In this document: in pieces, positions 51,970 to 63,791 of the stretch
Layout: each line of letters starts with the position of its first letter
Position numbering within the stretch: the first letter of the stretch is position 1
NCBI GenBank assembly: GCA_032207245.1
Contig: CM063502.1
Span: forward strand, 73,177,309 to 73,241,308
Origin: Pardosa pseudoannulata
Taxonomy: Eukaryota > Arthropoda > Arachnida > Araneae > Lycosidae
Length of the DNA: 64,000 nt
Direction of reading: 5' to 3'
Position numbers and translations under genes: made by a program
The notes under the pieces: model-generated
Seen by the model: the letters and a program-made list of their open reading frames with translations, nothing else
Databases searched by the model: none
What the model was told of the DNA's origin: nothing

Positions 51970-52151
51970 GCCGAACGATGGCCGAATGGTAGAGTGCTGC
52001 TCTTCGGAACCGGAGTTCGTGGGTTCGAATCCCGCTGTTGGCATGGATGTTTGTAGCCGTTCGGAATCGGCTTTAAACTGTAGGTCCCGGTCTCATTAGC
52101 CCTCGTGTGCAAAACAGTTGACCGTAGCGCTCCAAACCAAACCAAACCAAA
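51970..52151 (+). mobile_element. Full-length tRNA-derived SINE with 14-bp TSD
   Basis: A box TGGCCGAATGG (51979-51989) and B box GGTTCGAATCC (52022-52032) form an intact pol III promoter in a tRNA-like head. The spacing and the long variable-arm-like insert suggest a Leu/Ser-type tRNA. A body (TTCGGAATCGGCTTTAAA, then CTCATTAGCCCTCG) follows, and a tail of CAAAC repeats. CTGGGCTTATGCTG occurs at 51956-51969 and again at 52152-52165, a perfect 14-bp target duplication. The copy is young. The 66-codon minus-strand frame is a shadow. Confidence 0.95.
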
Positions 52152-52246
52152 CTGGGCTTATGCTGCCTCTCCCTTATTTCAGATCCTTCGTTCATTTGAT
52201 AATTGTGTGCTCACATAATAATCTTTAATTTATTCCTGATTTTTAA

Positions 52247-52954
52247 GCCGAACGATGGCTGATTGGTTAGGGTGCTGGCCTTCGGTACAGGAGTTCCTGG
52301 GTTCGAATCCTACAGTGGCATAGACGTTCGGAATCGGCTTTAACCCTTTAGCGGACAATGGTTTCGCAGGGAAACCTCCTGTTAAACATTTTTTTTCTCT
52401 ATTTTTTTGAGAAATATGAATGATTTTTCGGTTTTTTTATGTTTTTGACATTTAAAAATTACAATAAATGATAGTACTACACTTAATTTATTTTTTTCTT
52501 TTGAAATATATGTATTTAAACGTAATGTACCTAGAAAATTAGTAATTCGATTTTTTCATTTTTTCACATATGACCCCAAGCAAAAATATCTATTCAAACA
52601 ACAATTATTAATTGTTAAACTATTTATTAATTATACTTTTTAAGAACACTTATTTATTGTTCTTCCAATATAATTAAAATTTTAAGAAGTATTATGTTCA
52701 CGCTGTACAAGAGGGTGGGTTGGTCAGTTAACCCCCCTGAAGCCCTCCTATGGTATTCTCTAATGCAAACCTAAGGATTCTAAAGAAATATTGTAATACA
52801 TTTTGCATTTATAAAGTTCGTAGGTAATATTTATAAAATAAATTCATTAAATTCTAAAGATTATATATAGGTGACCTATAAAGGGTTAAGCTGTAGGTCC
52901 CGGTCTCATTAGCCCTCGTGTTGCAAAAAGCAGACCGTAGCACTCCAAACCAAA
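52247..52954 (+). mobile_element. tRNA-derived SINE interrupted by a TTAA element
   Basis: The left part (52247-52343) has an A box variant (TGGCTGATTGG) and a perfect B box (GGTTCGAATCC). The right part (52886-52954) continues with CTGTAGGTCCCGGTCTCATT and the CCAAACC tail. Joining the two across 52344-52885 restores the family order seen at 51970. Flanks CCTGATTTTTAA and CCTGAGATTTAA look like a slightly decayed TSD. Confidence 0.93.
52344..52885. mobile_element. piggyBac-like MITE (542 bp) nested in the SINE
   Basis: It is inserted exactly at a TTAA of the SINE; TTAA flanks both ends (52340-52343 and 52886-52889). It begins CCCTTTAGCGG and, on the other strand, CCCTTTATAGG, the CCC-starting ends and TTAA target typical of piggyBac. 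The interior is A+T-rich with T runs and has no transposase. Because the uninterrupted SINE shows only one TTAA here, the target duplication is directly demonstrated. Confidence 0.88.
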
Positions 52955-54033
52955 CCTGAGATTTAAATATATGACCGTATATCTGAAATTTTTATTTTCG
53001 AAATTTTGTTTATAATTGACACTGAATCAAATGCATAATATTAAAATACAATAAAATTGACGATGTGTAAAGTGTCATTTTGATAAAATACCGATTGTGT
53101 TATTCATAAAAACATTATGTAATTATTTACATGTTTCGCAACTAGGATTATTACCATGATTTCCTGCCGGGGATTAATTTTTCAAATCAATAAAAATCAT
53201 ATATTTATATCTGCTTGGTATAATTAAACAATATATGTTTATTTACATGCAAAAATATAACTTCACATAAAAAAGTAATTTTAATTTGATAATTAATGAC
53301 TTAAAATCAATATTTTTTTCACAATAACCATTATTAAAAGATTTTGGAATATAATTTTGGGATACTTGAAATTGTACTTATTATTTTTTTTTAAAGGAGA
53401 AGTGAAACAAATAATATTTCCAATTTTTTAATAAATATTAAAACACAAAACAGTTTTTATGTAAACATACAGTCAATAAAAAGAAATCATAATGAAACGG
53501 CTATTAAAATATTCAGAATTTTTTTCTGAACCCCGGTAAAAATATTTTTTTCTCCGAAATGAAACTACTCCCATGGATTTTATTGAATTCTAGAAAGTTC
53601 TTGTTAGTATTTCACTACCTATCTTACAAATACAAAATTCATTAAATAATGTATACCTTCTACGCTGTCTTTTCTACCTAATATGTGCTGACATCACTAA
53701 AGTAAAGGGATGTGCTGCGATGACATATTAGCTGCACTTTTGATATATAAGTTTCATCGTTATAAAGATTCATTAATAATCTCCAGTTTTCGGATGGAGT
53801 AACTTCTATTGTTGTTTATTTCATAAGTGACTTATATTTAGGTTTCGTATTTTCGTAAACATTAATTTCCTTCAGAATTTTTGAAAGGCTTTTCTAACAA
53901 TGGATTTATTAAATGTGAAATATAGAATATTTGATAAAGTAGTCTGTCTGAAAGTTGCTACTTCAAAATATACAAGTGTTACTAATATTAGAAATCAGCG
54001 TTCTAAATGCTCTGGAAAATTTATAAACATACT

Positions 54034-54067
<34 letters not shown>

Positions 54068-57000
54068 GCAACATTGACACACATTTCAAAAGCTGTCTGT
54101 CGATAAGTGTGCAAAAATAAGACTGAATTTAGCCTTTGAAATTCCTATAAAATTGATTGATAAAGAAAAAGTTTTTGTCACAACTGATTCAAAAAACAAG
54201 AGCGTGAAATAGAAACCAATGCTATGTCCTGAGAACGATTTCAGAGAAGTGACACAAAGAACAGTGCTCGAGAAATAATCTATTAATATGAACTGTTTCT
54301 CTATAAGTAGTAGCAAAGAAAAAGAACTACACTAGAAAATCTTCGATAAGAGAAAATGATTTATGGTATATCGTAACTCAAGTAGGAGAGAATGATGCTG
54401 AAATCATTTCTCGAAAACGTTTGAGGAATTCCATCAGCAAGTATAATAGAAAGATTGAGAATATAAAACTGTTACCTCTCCTAAAAGCATATGAATCTTA
54501 TTGAGAAAATGAAATAACAAGAAAAAAGGGAATTCTTCAAATGTAGGAATGCTTCAAAAGAATAGAGATAAATGGACTTAAAATTTTTACTAAAATATCA
54601 AAGAAGTGGTAACAGTTTAGAGAGAGAAGTTAATAAAAACCACAGTTACACAAGTTGCATAGAGTGTAATAAAGTCGATTTTAAATGGCACAGGAAATTT
54701 GACCTTATACGATGAGCTATGATTTAGACCTTTTCTCACTTTAGCCGACGATCTAAAAAAAGGGAGATATATAATCATTAACTTTTGATTTAACTTTCTG
54801 AAAGAGGCTCTCTGAATATCTAATGTATTTGCGAGACACATGCTGTCCCAGCCCCTATGAAAAGGTTAAACACATGATACAAAATACTAAAAATTATAAT
54901 AAAGTCAAGTATGTGGGAAGTACAAATTAATTTGCTTTGTACACATGTTTGTAATTTATTAATATTGCTTTGTGTCCTAGTTGATTTTTTTCCTCTATTA
55001 GTACACAATTTTGCATACTGAGAAGATAATGTGTTCATTGACAAAGCTGGAATTGTTTGAAAATGACTTAATAAACACGATGATGAATTACAATACTTTT
55101 CGTGATCATTTCAATCTCTTAATATGGAATTAACTGCAAATTAGGGGTGAATTACACTGAGAAACAAATTAAAAATCTGGTTTTCACTTGCATTACATTA
55201 TTATACTTTCGGGATCAGGCACATTTTTTTGGAAGAATAGCTATTTACTGTTATGACTGCTATGCATATGTTGTATTTGTCATTTTACGTCGAATAAAGT
55301 CGATAAGTTATACAAGAGAGTAGTAGCCAATTAATCCCTTAAATAAGGAGATTATTTCGGAAAAACTGGTAAAAAAAAGGAGTTTTTAACAGAAAAGGAA
55401 TATGTGTAAGTTCTGTTTCCCAATTTCAGTTCTGTGGGGGGGGGGAGGGAGGTCCTAGAGAGTAGGAAAGGGGTAAAACTTATAAAAAAAACGGTAAACA
55501 AACAAAGTGTAAACAATATAAATACATGTTTATTTTGAATTTCGCCTGTATCAGACACCAACAAATTAAGTAAGGTTTTATAAAGATTTTGTCTTATTTC
55601 TCAGGTTTCCACATTATTCTGCCCAACATTTTGCTTCGTACTGTGATGAGTTTCTGCTAGATTTAGCTTGCTGCAAGTAATGAAATTTATATCATATAGA
55701 TATTGTAGTTGCTGTAACAATTAATCTTTCATACGCGAAGAATGAATCTCATATTTTTGCAACAGAGTTGTGATTTTTCATGCTATTACAAATTGGAAAC
55801 AGTTGAAAAAAGAAAGACAAAGCTTCAAACATGTGAACTCATTTTAAATTGAAGTTTCTCTGAGACAAATATTTATATGGAGTGGTGACAATTAGGACTG
55901 CAGAACTTGAACAAGCCACATTAGTGGGAAAGTACATCTCGTAAATTCATACCATCCGAAAGAGAAGTCGAATGGCCTGACTATAAATTTGTAGGCATGA
56001 TGAAATGTACTTTTATCAGATTTCCCTAAAAAACTTTTATCACATATCAAAAAAACTCTATTGACTTTGCATTGGGAGAGTTATCATTTCAAAAAAATGT
56101 TATAGATCTATAATCTTCCTCTCACAAAAACTTGTATTCTTTGTCTTATAACATTTTACATTAAGATAAGTTAAAAACGTACTTGAAACTAGAAATGGAA
56201 AAGGATACAGAACAAAGAGAGAGATACTTCTATTTATGCAATAGAACGTACCGGAAAGGCGTTGCGTCTTGTGTAGAAACGTAGTCTGATATTAATTTAT
56301 GCTAGCAAAATGTATAGGTGTTTGTGAATTGTGCTAAAATAAAAGCAGCAGTTTGTACAACTGGAAAATTACGTAGCTACAACAAGAGCCAAATATAAAA
56401 TTAATCTATTTAACAGACTTAACCAAAGAGTTACTGGAATGTCCAGTAGTTCTGATTTCTCAGCTGTGAATAAATGTTTATAAATTAAACTGTATTCTAT
56501 TAAAAATTTTATTTAAAAAACATATTTTTATATCGATATTATTCTTCCTATTTTGATATTAGTGGTAATTTATATTTTTAGTTAATTTTATTACAAATTA
56601 TTATTAAATAAATGACATAATATAAAATTGCTTGGCGACATTTAAATATTTATATTTTACATTAATTACTATTTGATATTCGTCTTTAAAATAAAGAAGC
56701 CGAATCCAATAACTATCATAATACCCATATTTCGATTATTATTCAAGGCAATTTTTAGATAAATTTTAGAAAAGAATAATAAAATATCAGTATTCTAGTT
56801 TAAAGGCATGAATATGTTTTTAAACACTGAAGTATATTTCATTATAATCATTGTTAGAAATCTTACATAATTTTACTAATTCATTCCTGAAATATTTTTG
56901 AGGGAAATATAACTTATCTGATGCTTCATTTACAGTAATTTTATTTTTTAATAAAAATGAATTGTGAATATAAATATAATTACAATTTATTAATAGCAAG

Positions 57001-58347
57001 AAATAAAATATAAATGATAAAAATATAAATAATATATAAATAATAAAATATAAATGAATAAAATATATATAAATGAATAAAATATAAATAATATATAAAT
57101 GCAGACGTATGATAATGTAATTATCATACGTCTGCATTTTTTCTGTAATACATCGTTTTATGTTTCATAGTTTTACAAAATACCTGCTCCTCCACTTAGA
57201 TCCCCGATATTTCTCAAAGTATATAAAACAGACATACCATTAACATATTAAGAAAAATAGATAGATATTTCGAAGACAAATTAACGTCGGATCCTCCTGA
57301 AAACCTTTTTATCAAACAATTTTTTTTAATCGTCACTGACTACATGATCGTGTTCAAACAACCATGTAATAAAGGAGTATTTTGTAAAAGTGCCAATGTT
57401 ATTCTTTTTGTAAATATGTTTTTACATAAATCTTAAATTTCAATGTGGGAATTTACAGTATAGATTTTTATAGCGTAGTCGCGATATTTAAATAGAAAAA
57501 AATGTTTCCGATAAAAAATTGTGTTTTTTTACTACATAAATGTCCATTTAGAAAAAATCCATTCTGCTCATTGAGCATTATGTAAGATTTCGAATGTTTC
57601 AGTTTTTAAAATTGTTATTACTATTCATGCATAGATAAAATTATACTTAAATATGGCGCACGATATCACAATGCCTCACAATAAAATCGTCGCACCCGTC
57701 ATATTTCTTCTAAAATACAAATAAGAGCTTTCTGCGAATTGAAGTGATACCTTTAAAATGTATACTTTATGGGTGTCTAACCTATAAGATCTAAACACAT
57801 AAAAATTTTTTTGAACATTCACAGGTTTGTTTAAAAAATTTAAAGAATAAAAGAGAGAGAAGATGTGTAAGATTTCATTTTAAAATAATATGCTTGGAAA
57901 ATTTTCAATTCAAAGATAAGATAAACATTTAAACTGGCAGAAGAGTTGTATTTCGGTAATCCTCGGCATTCTTATTCCTAGAGATTTATAGGGCCAGTAT
58001 CGTAAATGTAGGAGTTGGAGTAAAAACATATACGTTATTCTTTTTTAAAGTATCATAAAAAAATTTTCTGAAATTTTGTTTGATCATATTCTTTGTGCCC
58101 TTAAATTATCAAAGAACCCCATGATGTTTCTAATTTACTTTTCATTATATACGGTATTATATATCTCCATTATATACGTCTGTTATTATTGTAGTTTAAC
58201 TATATATGTTAATTTGTGATTTTTATTGTTATTTTGTGTTACTCAGTTTGACAATTTAATGTTTTCAAAGTAAATATTGTAATGTAGATTAGATTAATTA
58301 CACCATTAAAACATTTTGAACAATATTTTAAAAATAAATATTTATTT
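52955..58347. other. A+T-rich DNA; T28 tract at 54040-54067
   Basis: No gene is recognised over 5.4 kb. A run of 28 T at 54040-54067 could be the poly(A) tail of a minus-strand retrocopy whose body would lie to its right, but I found no recognisable body or target duplication. The plus strand just right of it (54070-54220) reads a protein-like but unidentifiable frame broken by a stop. A G-rich run lies at 55434-55451. Confidence 0.4.
57097..57139. repeat. Perfect 20-bp-arm hairpin with 3-nt loop
   Basis: AAATGCAGACGTATGATAAT (57097-57116) is followed by GTA and its exact reverse complement (57120-57139). It resembles the 13322 hairpin in having a three-base loop. It is preceded by degenerate ATATAAATGAATAAA repeats from about 57000. 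Confidence 0.9.
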
Positions 58348-58349
58348 TA

Positions 58350-58908
58350 CAGTGTGTTTCAAAAATAACCGGTATATTTGAAGAATAGATAAAAAAATAA
58401 ACGGACAGTGATAGAAATACACAGTTTATTGGAATATGCTTGGAAAAAATATTAAATTATTAGGCAGACAAACTTTCAAAATTAGTTACAATGTTACACA
58501 ACAGATGACGCTGCAGTCTTTAAAAATCTAAACTATGATATTTTCCAGATATCCACCATGCGCAGCAATAATATGGCATTTTCTCAGAATGAAATTATCA
58601 GAAACCCGTGTAAACGTCTCAGGCGGGATGGCTTCACATGCACGACAGATGTACTGTTCCAGTTATTCAATTGTTTCCGGATAGTGGTGGTACACCTTTT
58701 CTTTTAAGAGTCCCCATAAATATCGTAGTTTAGATTTTTTCAGATTGCAGCGCCATCTGTTGTGGAATATTGTAACTCATTTTACAGTTTGACTGCCTGA
58801 AAATTTACTATTGTCCCAAGCATATTGCAATAAACTATAAATTTCTATCACTGTCCGTTTACTTTTTATTGATTTTTCAAATATACCGGTCATTTCTGAA
58901 ACTCACTG
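58350..58908 (-). mobile_element. Mariner-like deletion derivative with about 200-bp inverted ends
   Basis: Left (58350 to about 58540) and right (about 58720 to 58908) arms are imperfect reverse complements, sharing AACGGACAGTGATAGAAAT, CAATATGCTTGG-like and CAACAGATG-x-CGCTGCA blocks. TA flanks both sides (58348-58349 and 58909-58910). Between the arms, the minus strand (about 58700-58540) encodes YHHYPETIE, stop, LEQYICRACEAIPPETFTRV, then IIAAHGGYLENI. This is the C-terminal tail of mariner transposases (...R...NF..R...CI.A.GGHFEHL). One in-frame stop is present and the catalytic domain is gone. Confidence 0.85.
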
Positions 58909-58910
58909 TA

Positions 58911-59945
58911 ACATCGTTAACAACGAAAACAATATTTGTAGGTTAAATTAAACTTTAAAAGCTGTAAATTTTGCTTAAACTTGTTTTCGCTTCAAGTTAA
59001 TTTTTCTTTAAAATATATACAATTTTAAAAAATGATATACATTTTGTTCTTTAGGCACTCCTTTTATTATACAACTTAAATTAAAAAAAAAAAACAATAA
59101 TTTTGATAGTTATTATTGTCACAAAATTTTATTAAAAATTATATTCTTAGAAGTTTAATGTAAGTGTTTAATTCAAAAGTTTAAAAGTCTATAATCTTTG
59201 AGAATCTCATGCAAAAGTTAAAATTTCACGACGTACAATTGATTAATACTAAAGTATTGTTATGTGCTCATAACTATTCTGTTACGAGTCAGAAATTGAA
59301 GAGATAAACGGAGAGTATAAATATTATCAAATAATATGCAGCAAGGCAAAGCTGACGATGTGTACAGCACTGCTATTTACATCGTCAAAATTGTAGAGTA
59401 ATGGAGTGAATGTGCCAAATAGTTAAAAAATGATACAAACTTTGGGCAAACTTTAAAACTTTAGAAATTTGAAAAATGAATTTTCTTTAATTAATCCACG
59501 TTCATGCAATTTAAAATTTAATTTAGTCTAAATAATTGTATTTTAAAATTTTCTAAATAGATGGAAAACTATTCTCTTACCGAACTCGCATGGGTTGATG
59601 AATTGTTCCGCAGTGAACTAACAGGAAATTGATTTTTGAATTAATATTCATCAAAAACCTGCTGATTAATTTAAATGTATTTTGGAAATATATAAGAGAA
59701 TTTACATCTTTCATTGTCTATACATTAAAACATTTGCCATATTGTAATCTGGATAGAAAATAAATTATGTATATATCAAATATCTGATATAAATAGAAGT
59801 TTAATAAGGAAAAGTTTAAATCTTAACTGAAATAAATTAACACTTATGAAACAAAAGTATCTATAAACATCTAAAAAATAAATCATTTTTCATATTTATA
59901 GTGTAATATAAATGGCAAATCTTACTTGTCGAATTTCAAATACAC
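58911..59945. other. A+T-rich DNA without recognisable gene
   Basis: A small imperfect stem (TGACGATGT with ACATCGTCA) lies at about 59351-59385; too weak to name. Confidence 0.45.
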
Positions 59946-59948
59946 CTG

Positions 59949-60010
59949 GCTAATTGGAAATTTATCTGGAACTTTCCAAAAAGGAAGTGCTAGATAAATT
60001 TCTAATTAGC
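59949..60010. repeat. Inverted repeat with about 27-bp arms and short loop
   Basis: GCTAATTGGAAATTTATCTG (left) is mirrored by AGATAAATTTCTAATTAGC (right), with flanking GGAAGT/ACTTTCC pairing. A few mismatches are present and the loop is about 5 nt. Further CTAGCACT/AGCGCTAG motifs follow at 60040-60075, suggesting a larger decayed foldback unit. Confidence 0.75.
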
Positions 60011-60014
60011 TAGT

Positions 60015-62184
60015 ATCAATCAACAGTTCTACAATCAACAGCTATCTAGCACTACATTATTATAAAGCGCTAGATAATTATTGTGATAATCATATACACA
60101 TATATGCAAAATATACAATTTGTAATTGTTTGTTAAAGGAATTTATATTTGTCGTTGCTTATTCCAATCGCCTGTTTTAATGAAAGTGTGTTAAAAGAAC
60201 ACAGGTAAAAAATATTCTTCTCTTTGATTAGCTTTATCAACTTTTGAAATATAATTTGTTTAGATATAAAGGAAGAAAAATTTAATCCTTCCAAACAATT
60301 ATCGTTGGTTAAAAATAATATTAGTAAACACTAATTACTTAAAAAAGTCAAGTTAAATGAAAAATTGTTTTTCTTTTAATTGGAGGGAAGGTTTTAATCA
60401 TAATAGTATAGAAAAGAATAAAAGTGGAACTAAAATAAAACTAAGTAATATAAAAAGATAATGTTTAAAAACAATAAATTAATTTCCTCTTCCTGAAATA
60501 TGACATTTCATTACTCACACATCTTTCCTATTTCAAGAGAAATCCAGTCCAAATTTAGCGAATTTCCTGTATAGTACATAATACAATTTGGGCCTAGTTA
60601 TTGAGTTTCCGTAGGAGACTTAAAGTTTCTAAAAACTAGAAAAATGAAGATGACAAACAGCGTCACAGGAAATATAAAAATTTAGTTATGAAATTTACGT
60701 TAAAATTTTTCTGCATAGCGTTATATTGAGTAGCCCGACAAATGCTTGTTTCTGATCACATATTGCTCGTATGCCCTGAGTTTTATATTCTTGGTTTTAA
60801 TGTAGTATGTTCTATGCATATGATGGATGAGTTCATTTATTTTATGGCAGGACTGCATGGAACTTGATGTTAAATCTGTCAGTTTGAATATTTCAACTTT
60901 TATTGAATTTGGAGAGATTTTATTCAACTAACCCAAGAAAAGAAATACAAATATTCAAGACATTACTTTATTATTGGAAAAAAAATATTTTTTTTTCATG
61001 AAAAAAATTACCCATTCAAACCTTTACTGCTTGATCTAAAATTTTTAGAAGCTAATCTTTTCTGAACCGATCTTTCCTTTAGATAACTACTGGACACGTA
61101 GAAAAATGACCTACCTGAGGATATTAAGTGTTTAGAGAAGTCATCCTTTAATTTGCTCAGAAATTAAATCTCACATTCATTTACTCCAAATGTCTACAAA
61201 AGTAAAAAAATTCTATAGAATTATACGTTAGTAATTAAGATATTTTGAGTAAAACATTATTTGCCTGAACCAGTACATCAATAAAATTTAAGCCAATAAT
61301 AAATAAATTTAATTATTCTTGCCTTTAAACGCTTAAACGTGGAGTGTGATGAAACACGAATCCACTCAAGTTAAGATTCGTGCCAGGGACATTGATGATC
61401 TTTTAATAGTATGCAGTATTCAAGACGGGGGATGTATTAGCAACCTGCATCAAATTATCCAGCCCACTGTAAACCAAACTACATGTCATCTAGATACCGT
61501 AAGCTTCTGATAAACAATTTTACACGCTGCCTGTATTTGATTTCTTGCCCAACCAGGCAATAATCGGTCAGTTGGTCACCATTATTTTACCTATCTATAC
61601 CCATAAACCTATCTTACAGACGTATCCATAATTAGGAAAGTTTGAAGCTCGTGAATATTTCTATTAATCCAAAACTTTGAGAAACATGTTTCAAAATACT
61701 GCTCCTAGATATCGCCAATCATTAAGATGTCTTGATGTTTCCTTGTAGCCATACTGCATATAAAATATCTTTTTCAACAACAGAGGAAAATCGTCTTTCT
61801 CTTACTTTAAAGTCGCATTGCTTTACACACTCTGGTTCTACGGGGTTCACGTAATCGGACGTACCCTCTTACACTTGTTGTTTGCATATAGCAAACTTTC
61901 CTACGGACTTGAATTTTCATTTTACTAAATATAAAATTTCCTTATAAAATTTTTCGTGGTTGTATGCTGAAAGATGAATTTTTCGTTAAGCTTTGCCCGT
62001 TCGTATGTACCGGAAAATTGGAAGTTAAGCAGAATACTTGGAATAAATTTTATCATAGACCTCTCAATATACGGAATGAATTAGATGAAATTGACTGAAA
62101 CAGTTTAAAGAAGTATGGGTTTTAGTATTATATGACCTTAAATTTGAGTGATATTCATTCAATAGGATTCATTCCTTTCATATA
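60015..62184. other. A+T-rich DNA; mixed-composition part at 61.33-61.90 kb
   Basis: No gene. About 61330-61900 is less A+T-rich and may be a decayed repeat, but no motif was recognised. Confidence 0.4.
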
Positions 62185-62188
62185 TTAA

Positions 62189-62617
62189 CCTCTTCACTAC
62201 CAGCTATCTAAAAATTGCATAAATATAATTTTTTTTTCTTACGTGGACCTATATAAGTATCCCTCTCAAATGCACAAAATGCACGTTTAAATCTAAAAAA
62301 ACTATTTTAACACAAATTTTAAACAATTTTTAATTAGAACACATTAATTATAGGACTTAAAAACTATTAAAAACAAATGAAATTTAATTATTTTTACGAG
62401 CACGCTGCTTCAACACAATTTCTTACGAATCGCTTCAGAATAACAAATATTCCAGAAGAACTTCTGATTACTGCTGCAATATATTGGTATCAGTCAGAAG
62501 CTTAGACATCCTCACATGTGTACCTAAGTTGTTAACTACCATTTTTTTCAACAGGATTATTTTTCAGACGAAAGAGTCGAGGTCCACATATGTGGACCTC
62601 GACTGGTAGTGAAGAGG
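62189..62617. mobile_element. TTAA-flanked MITE with perfect 15-bp TIR (piggyBac-like)
   Basis: It begins CCTCTTCACTACCAG and ends with the exact reverse complement, and is bracketed by TTAA (62185-62188 and 62618-62621). At 62575-62604 is a perfect 30-bp palindrome centred on CATATG (core GGTCCACATATGTGGACC), partly overlapping the right terminal region. A related GTGGACCTAT lies near the left end (62243). No coding capacity is present. The TTAA target and CC start suggest piggyBac, by inference. Confidence 0.85.
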
Positions 62618-62707
62618 TTAAAATCATTTGAATTTTTTTAGGATTTAGTAACTTTCGAAAACGCAACAATTAATAATATCGTAAATTATATTTGATTTAT
62701 TTAATGT

Positions 62708-63200
62708 AATTCTGAAGACGAAAATGAGCTAATATATTTCTCATACATTTTTATCATAATAAGATTCACATTCAATGATTTGTTAAATTACTTTCCATTT
62801 TCTCTAATCATGTGTTTAAAATAAATGGGATATAGTTTATACACTGAATTGGGAATTAGGGGATCCAATTCTCTATTTTTCTCGTTAAGTGGAAATGGTA
62901 ATAGAGATAACTTTAACTTTGTCATTTAGCATTAAAGAAATAAAATCAGCTTATATGTAGTTTAGATATACCATTAATCTAACACCCCATATTTAAAGTA
63001 AAGGACGGAAACATACTAATTAATTTCTGTAACGGAGAAGAAAATGCAGTGTATAATTATGAAATTGCGTAATTACGTTGTCTCATAATATTAAGATTTC
63101 ACTTACTGAGTGTGCGTTAGATAAGATTGGAGAAGTTTCTGGTTTCCGGAAGAAATATTGATTTTCATTCGATTGCATATAATTTTTTAAGTTAAATTAA
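62708..63200. repeat. Direct duplication, copy 1 (about 493 bp)
   Basis: From AATTCTGAAGACG to AAGTTAAATTAA it is repeated at 63297-63791 with a small number of substitutions and 1-4 bp indels. No gene lies inside. Confidence 0.92.
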
Positions 63201-63296
63201 CCCTCTGACTGCTCAAATTGTAAACCGAGATCTCTTTTAAAATTGCGTATTTTTTTGTTGCATAGTTCAAGTATATATATATATATATATATATAT
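63201..63296. mobile_element. Single TTAA-CCC end plus (TA)n between duplicate copies
   Basis: Directly after TTAA (63197-63200) comes CCCTCTGACTGCTCAAATTG, similar in type to the starts of the TTAA-flanked elements at 52344 and 62189. It runs into a TA tract (63273-63296) and then duplicate copy 2. No matching right end exists, so it may be a truncated MITE. Confidence 0.4.
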
Positions 63297-63791
63297 AATT
63301 CTGAAGAAGACAATGAGCTAATATATTTCTCATACATTTTTTATTATAATAAGACTCACATTCAATGATTTGTTAAATTACTTTCCATTTCCCTAATCAT
63401 GTGTTTAAAATAAATGGGATATAATTTATACACTGAATTGGGAATTAGGGGATCCAATTCTCTATTTTTCTCGTTAAGTGGAAATGGTAATAGAGATAAC
63501 TTTAACTTTGTCATTTAGCATTAAAGAAATAAAATCAGCTTATTTGTAGTTTAGATATACCATTAATATAACACCCCATATTTAAAGTAAAGGACGGAAA
63601 CATACTAATTAATTTCTGTAACGGAGAAGAAAATGCAGTAATGTATAATTATGAAATTGCGTAATTACGTTGTCTCATAATATTAAGATTTCACTTACTG
63701 AGTGTGCGTTAGATAAGATTGGAGAAGTTTCTGGTTTCCGGAAGAAATATTGATTTTATTCGATTGCATATAATTTTTTAAGTTAAATTAA
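63297..63791. repeat. Direct duplication, copy 2
   Basis: Partner of 62708-63200. Its right edge (AAGTTAAATTAA followed by ATATAATTAC) lacks the CCC-starting sequence found after copy 1. Confidence 0.92.

Noticed and set aside
51970..52045. tRNA-like sequence with A and B boxes as a functional tRNA gene
   Set aside because: It is followed by the shared SINE body and flanked by a TSD. The acceptor stem does not close, so it is a SINE head.
51945..52145. 66-codon minus-strand frame (RDSNPRTPVPKSS-like)
   Set aside because: It is the reverse strand of the SINE, a common false gene prediction.
54040..54350. Possible retrocopy or P-element-like relic next to a T28 tract
   Set aside because: A protein-like plus-strand reading (VDKCAKIRLNLAFEIP) hinted at a transposase, but it is short, is soon stopped and lacks further motifs. 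No TSD was found.
56820..57137. 105-codon minus-strand frame rich in Tyr, Ile and Phe
   Set aside because: It is composed of degenerate ATAAATAAAT repeats and runs into the hairpin; low complexity.
59345..59390. Small stem as a microRNA precursor
   Set aside because: Only nine perfect pairs, A+T-rich context and no typical 22-bp duplex.
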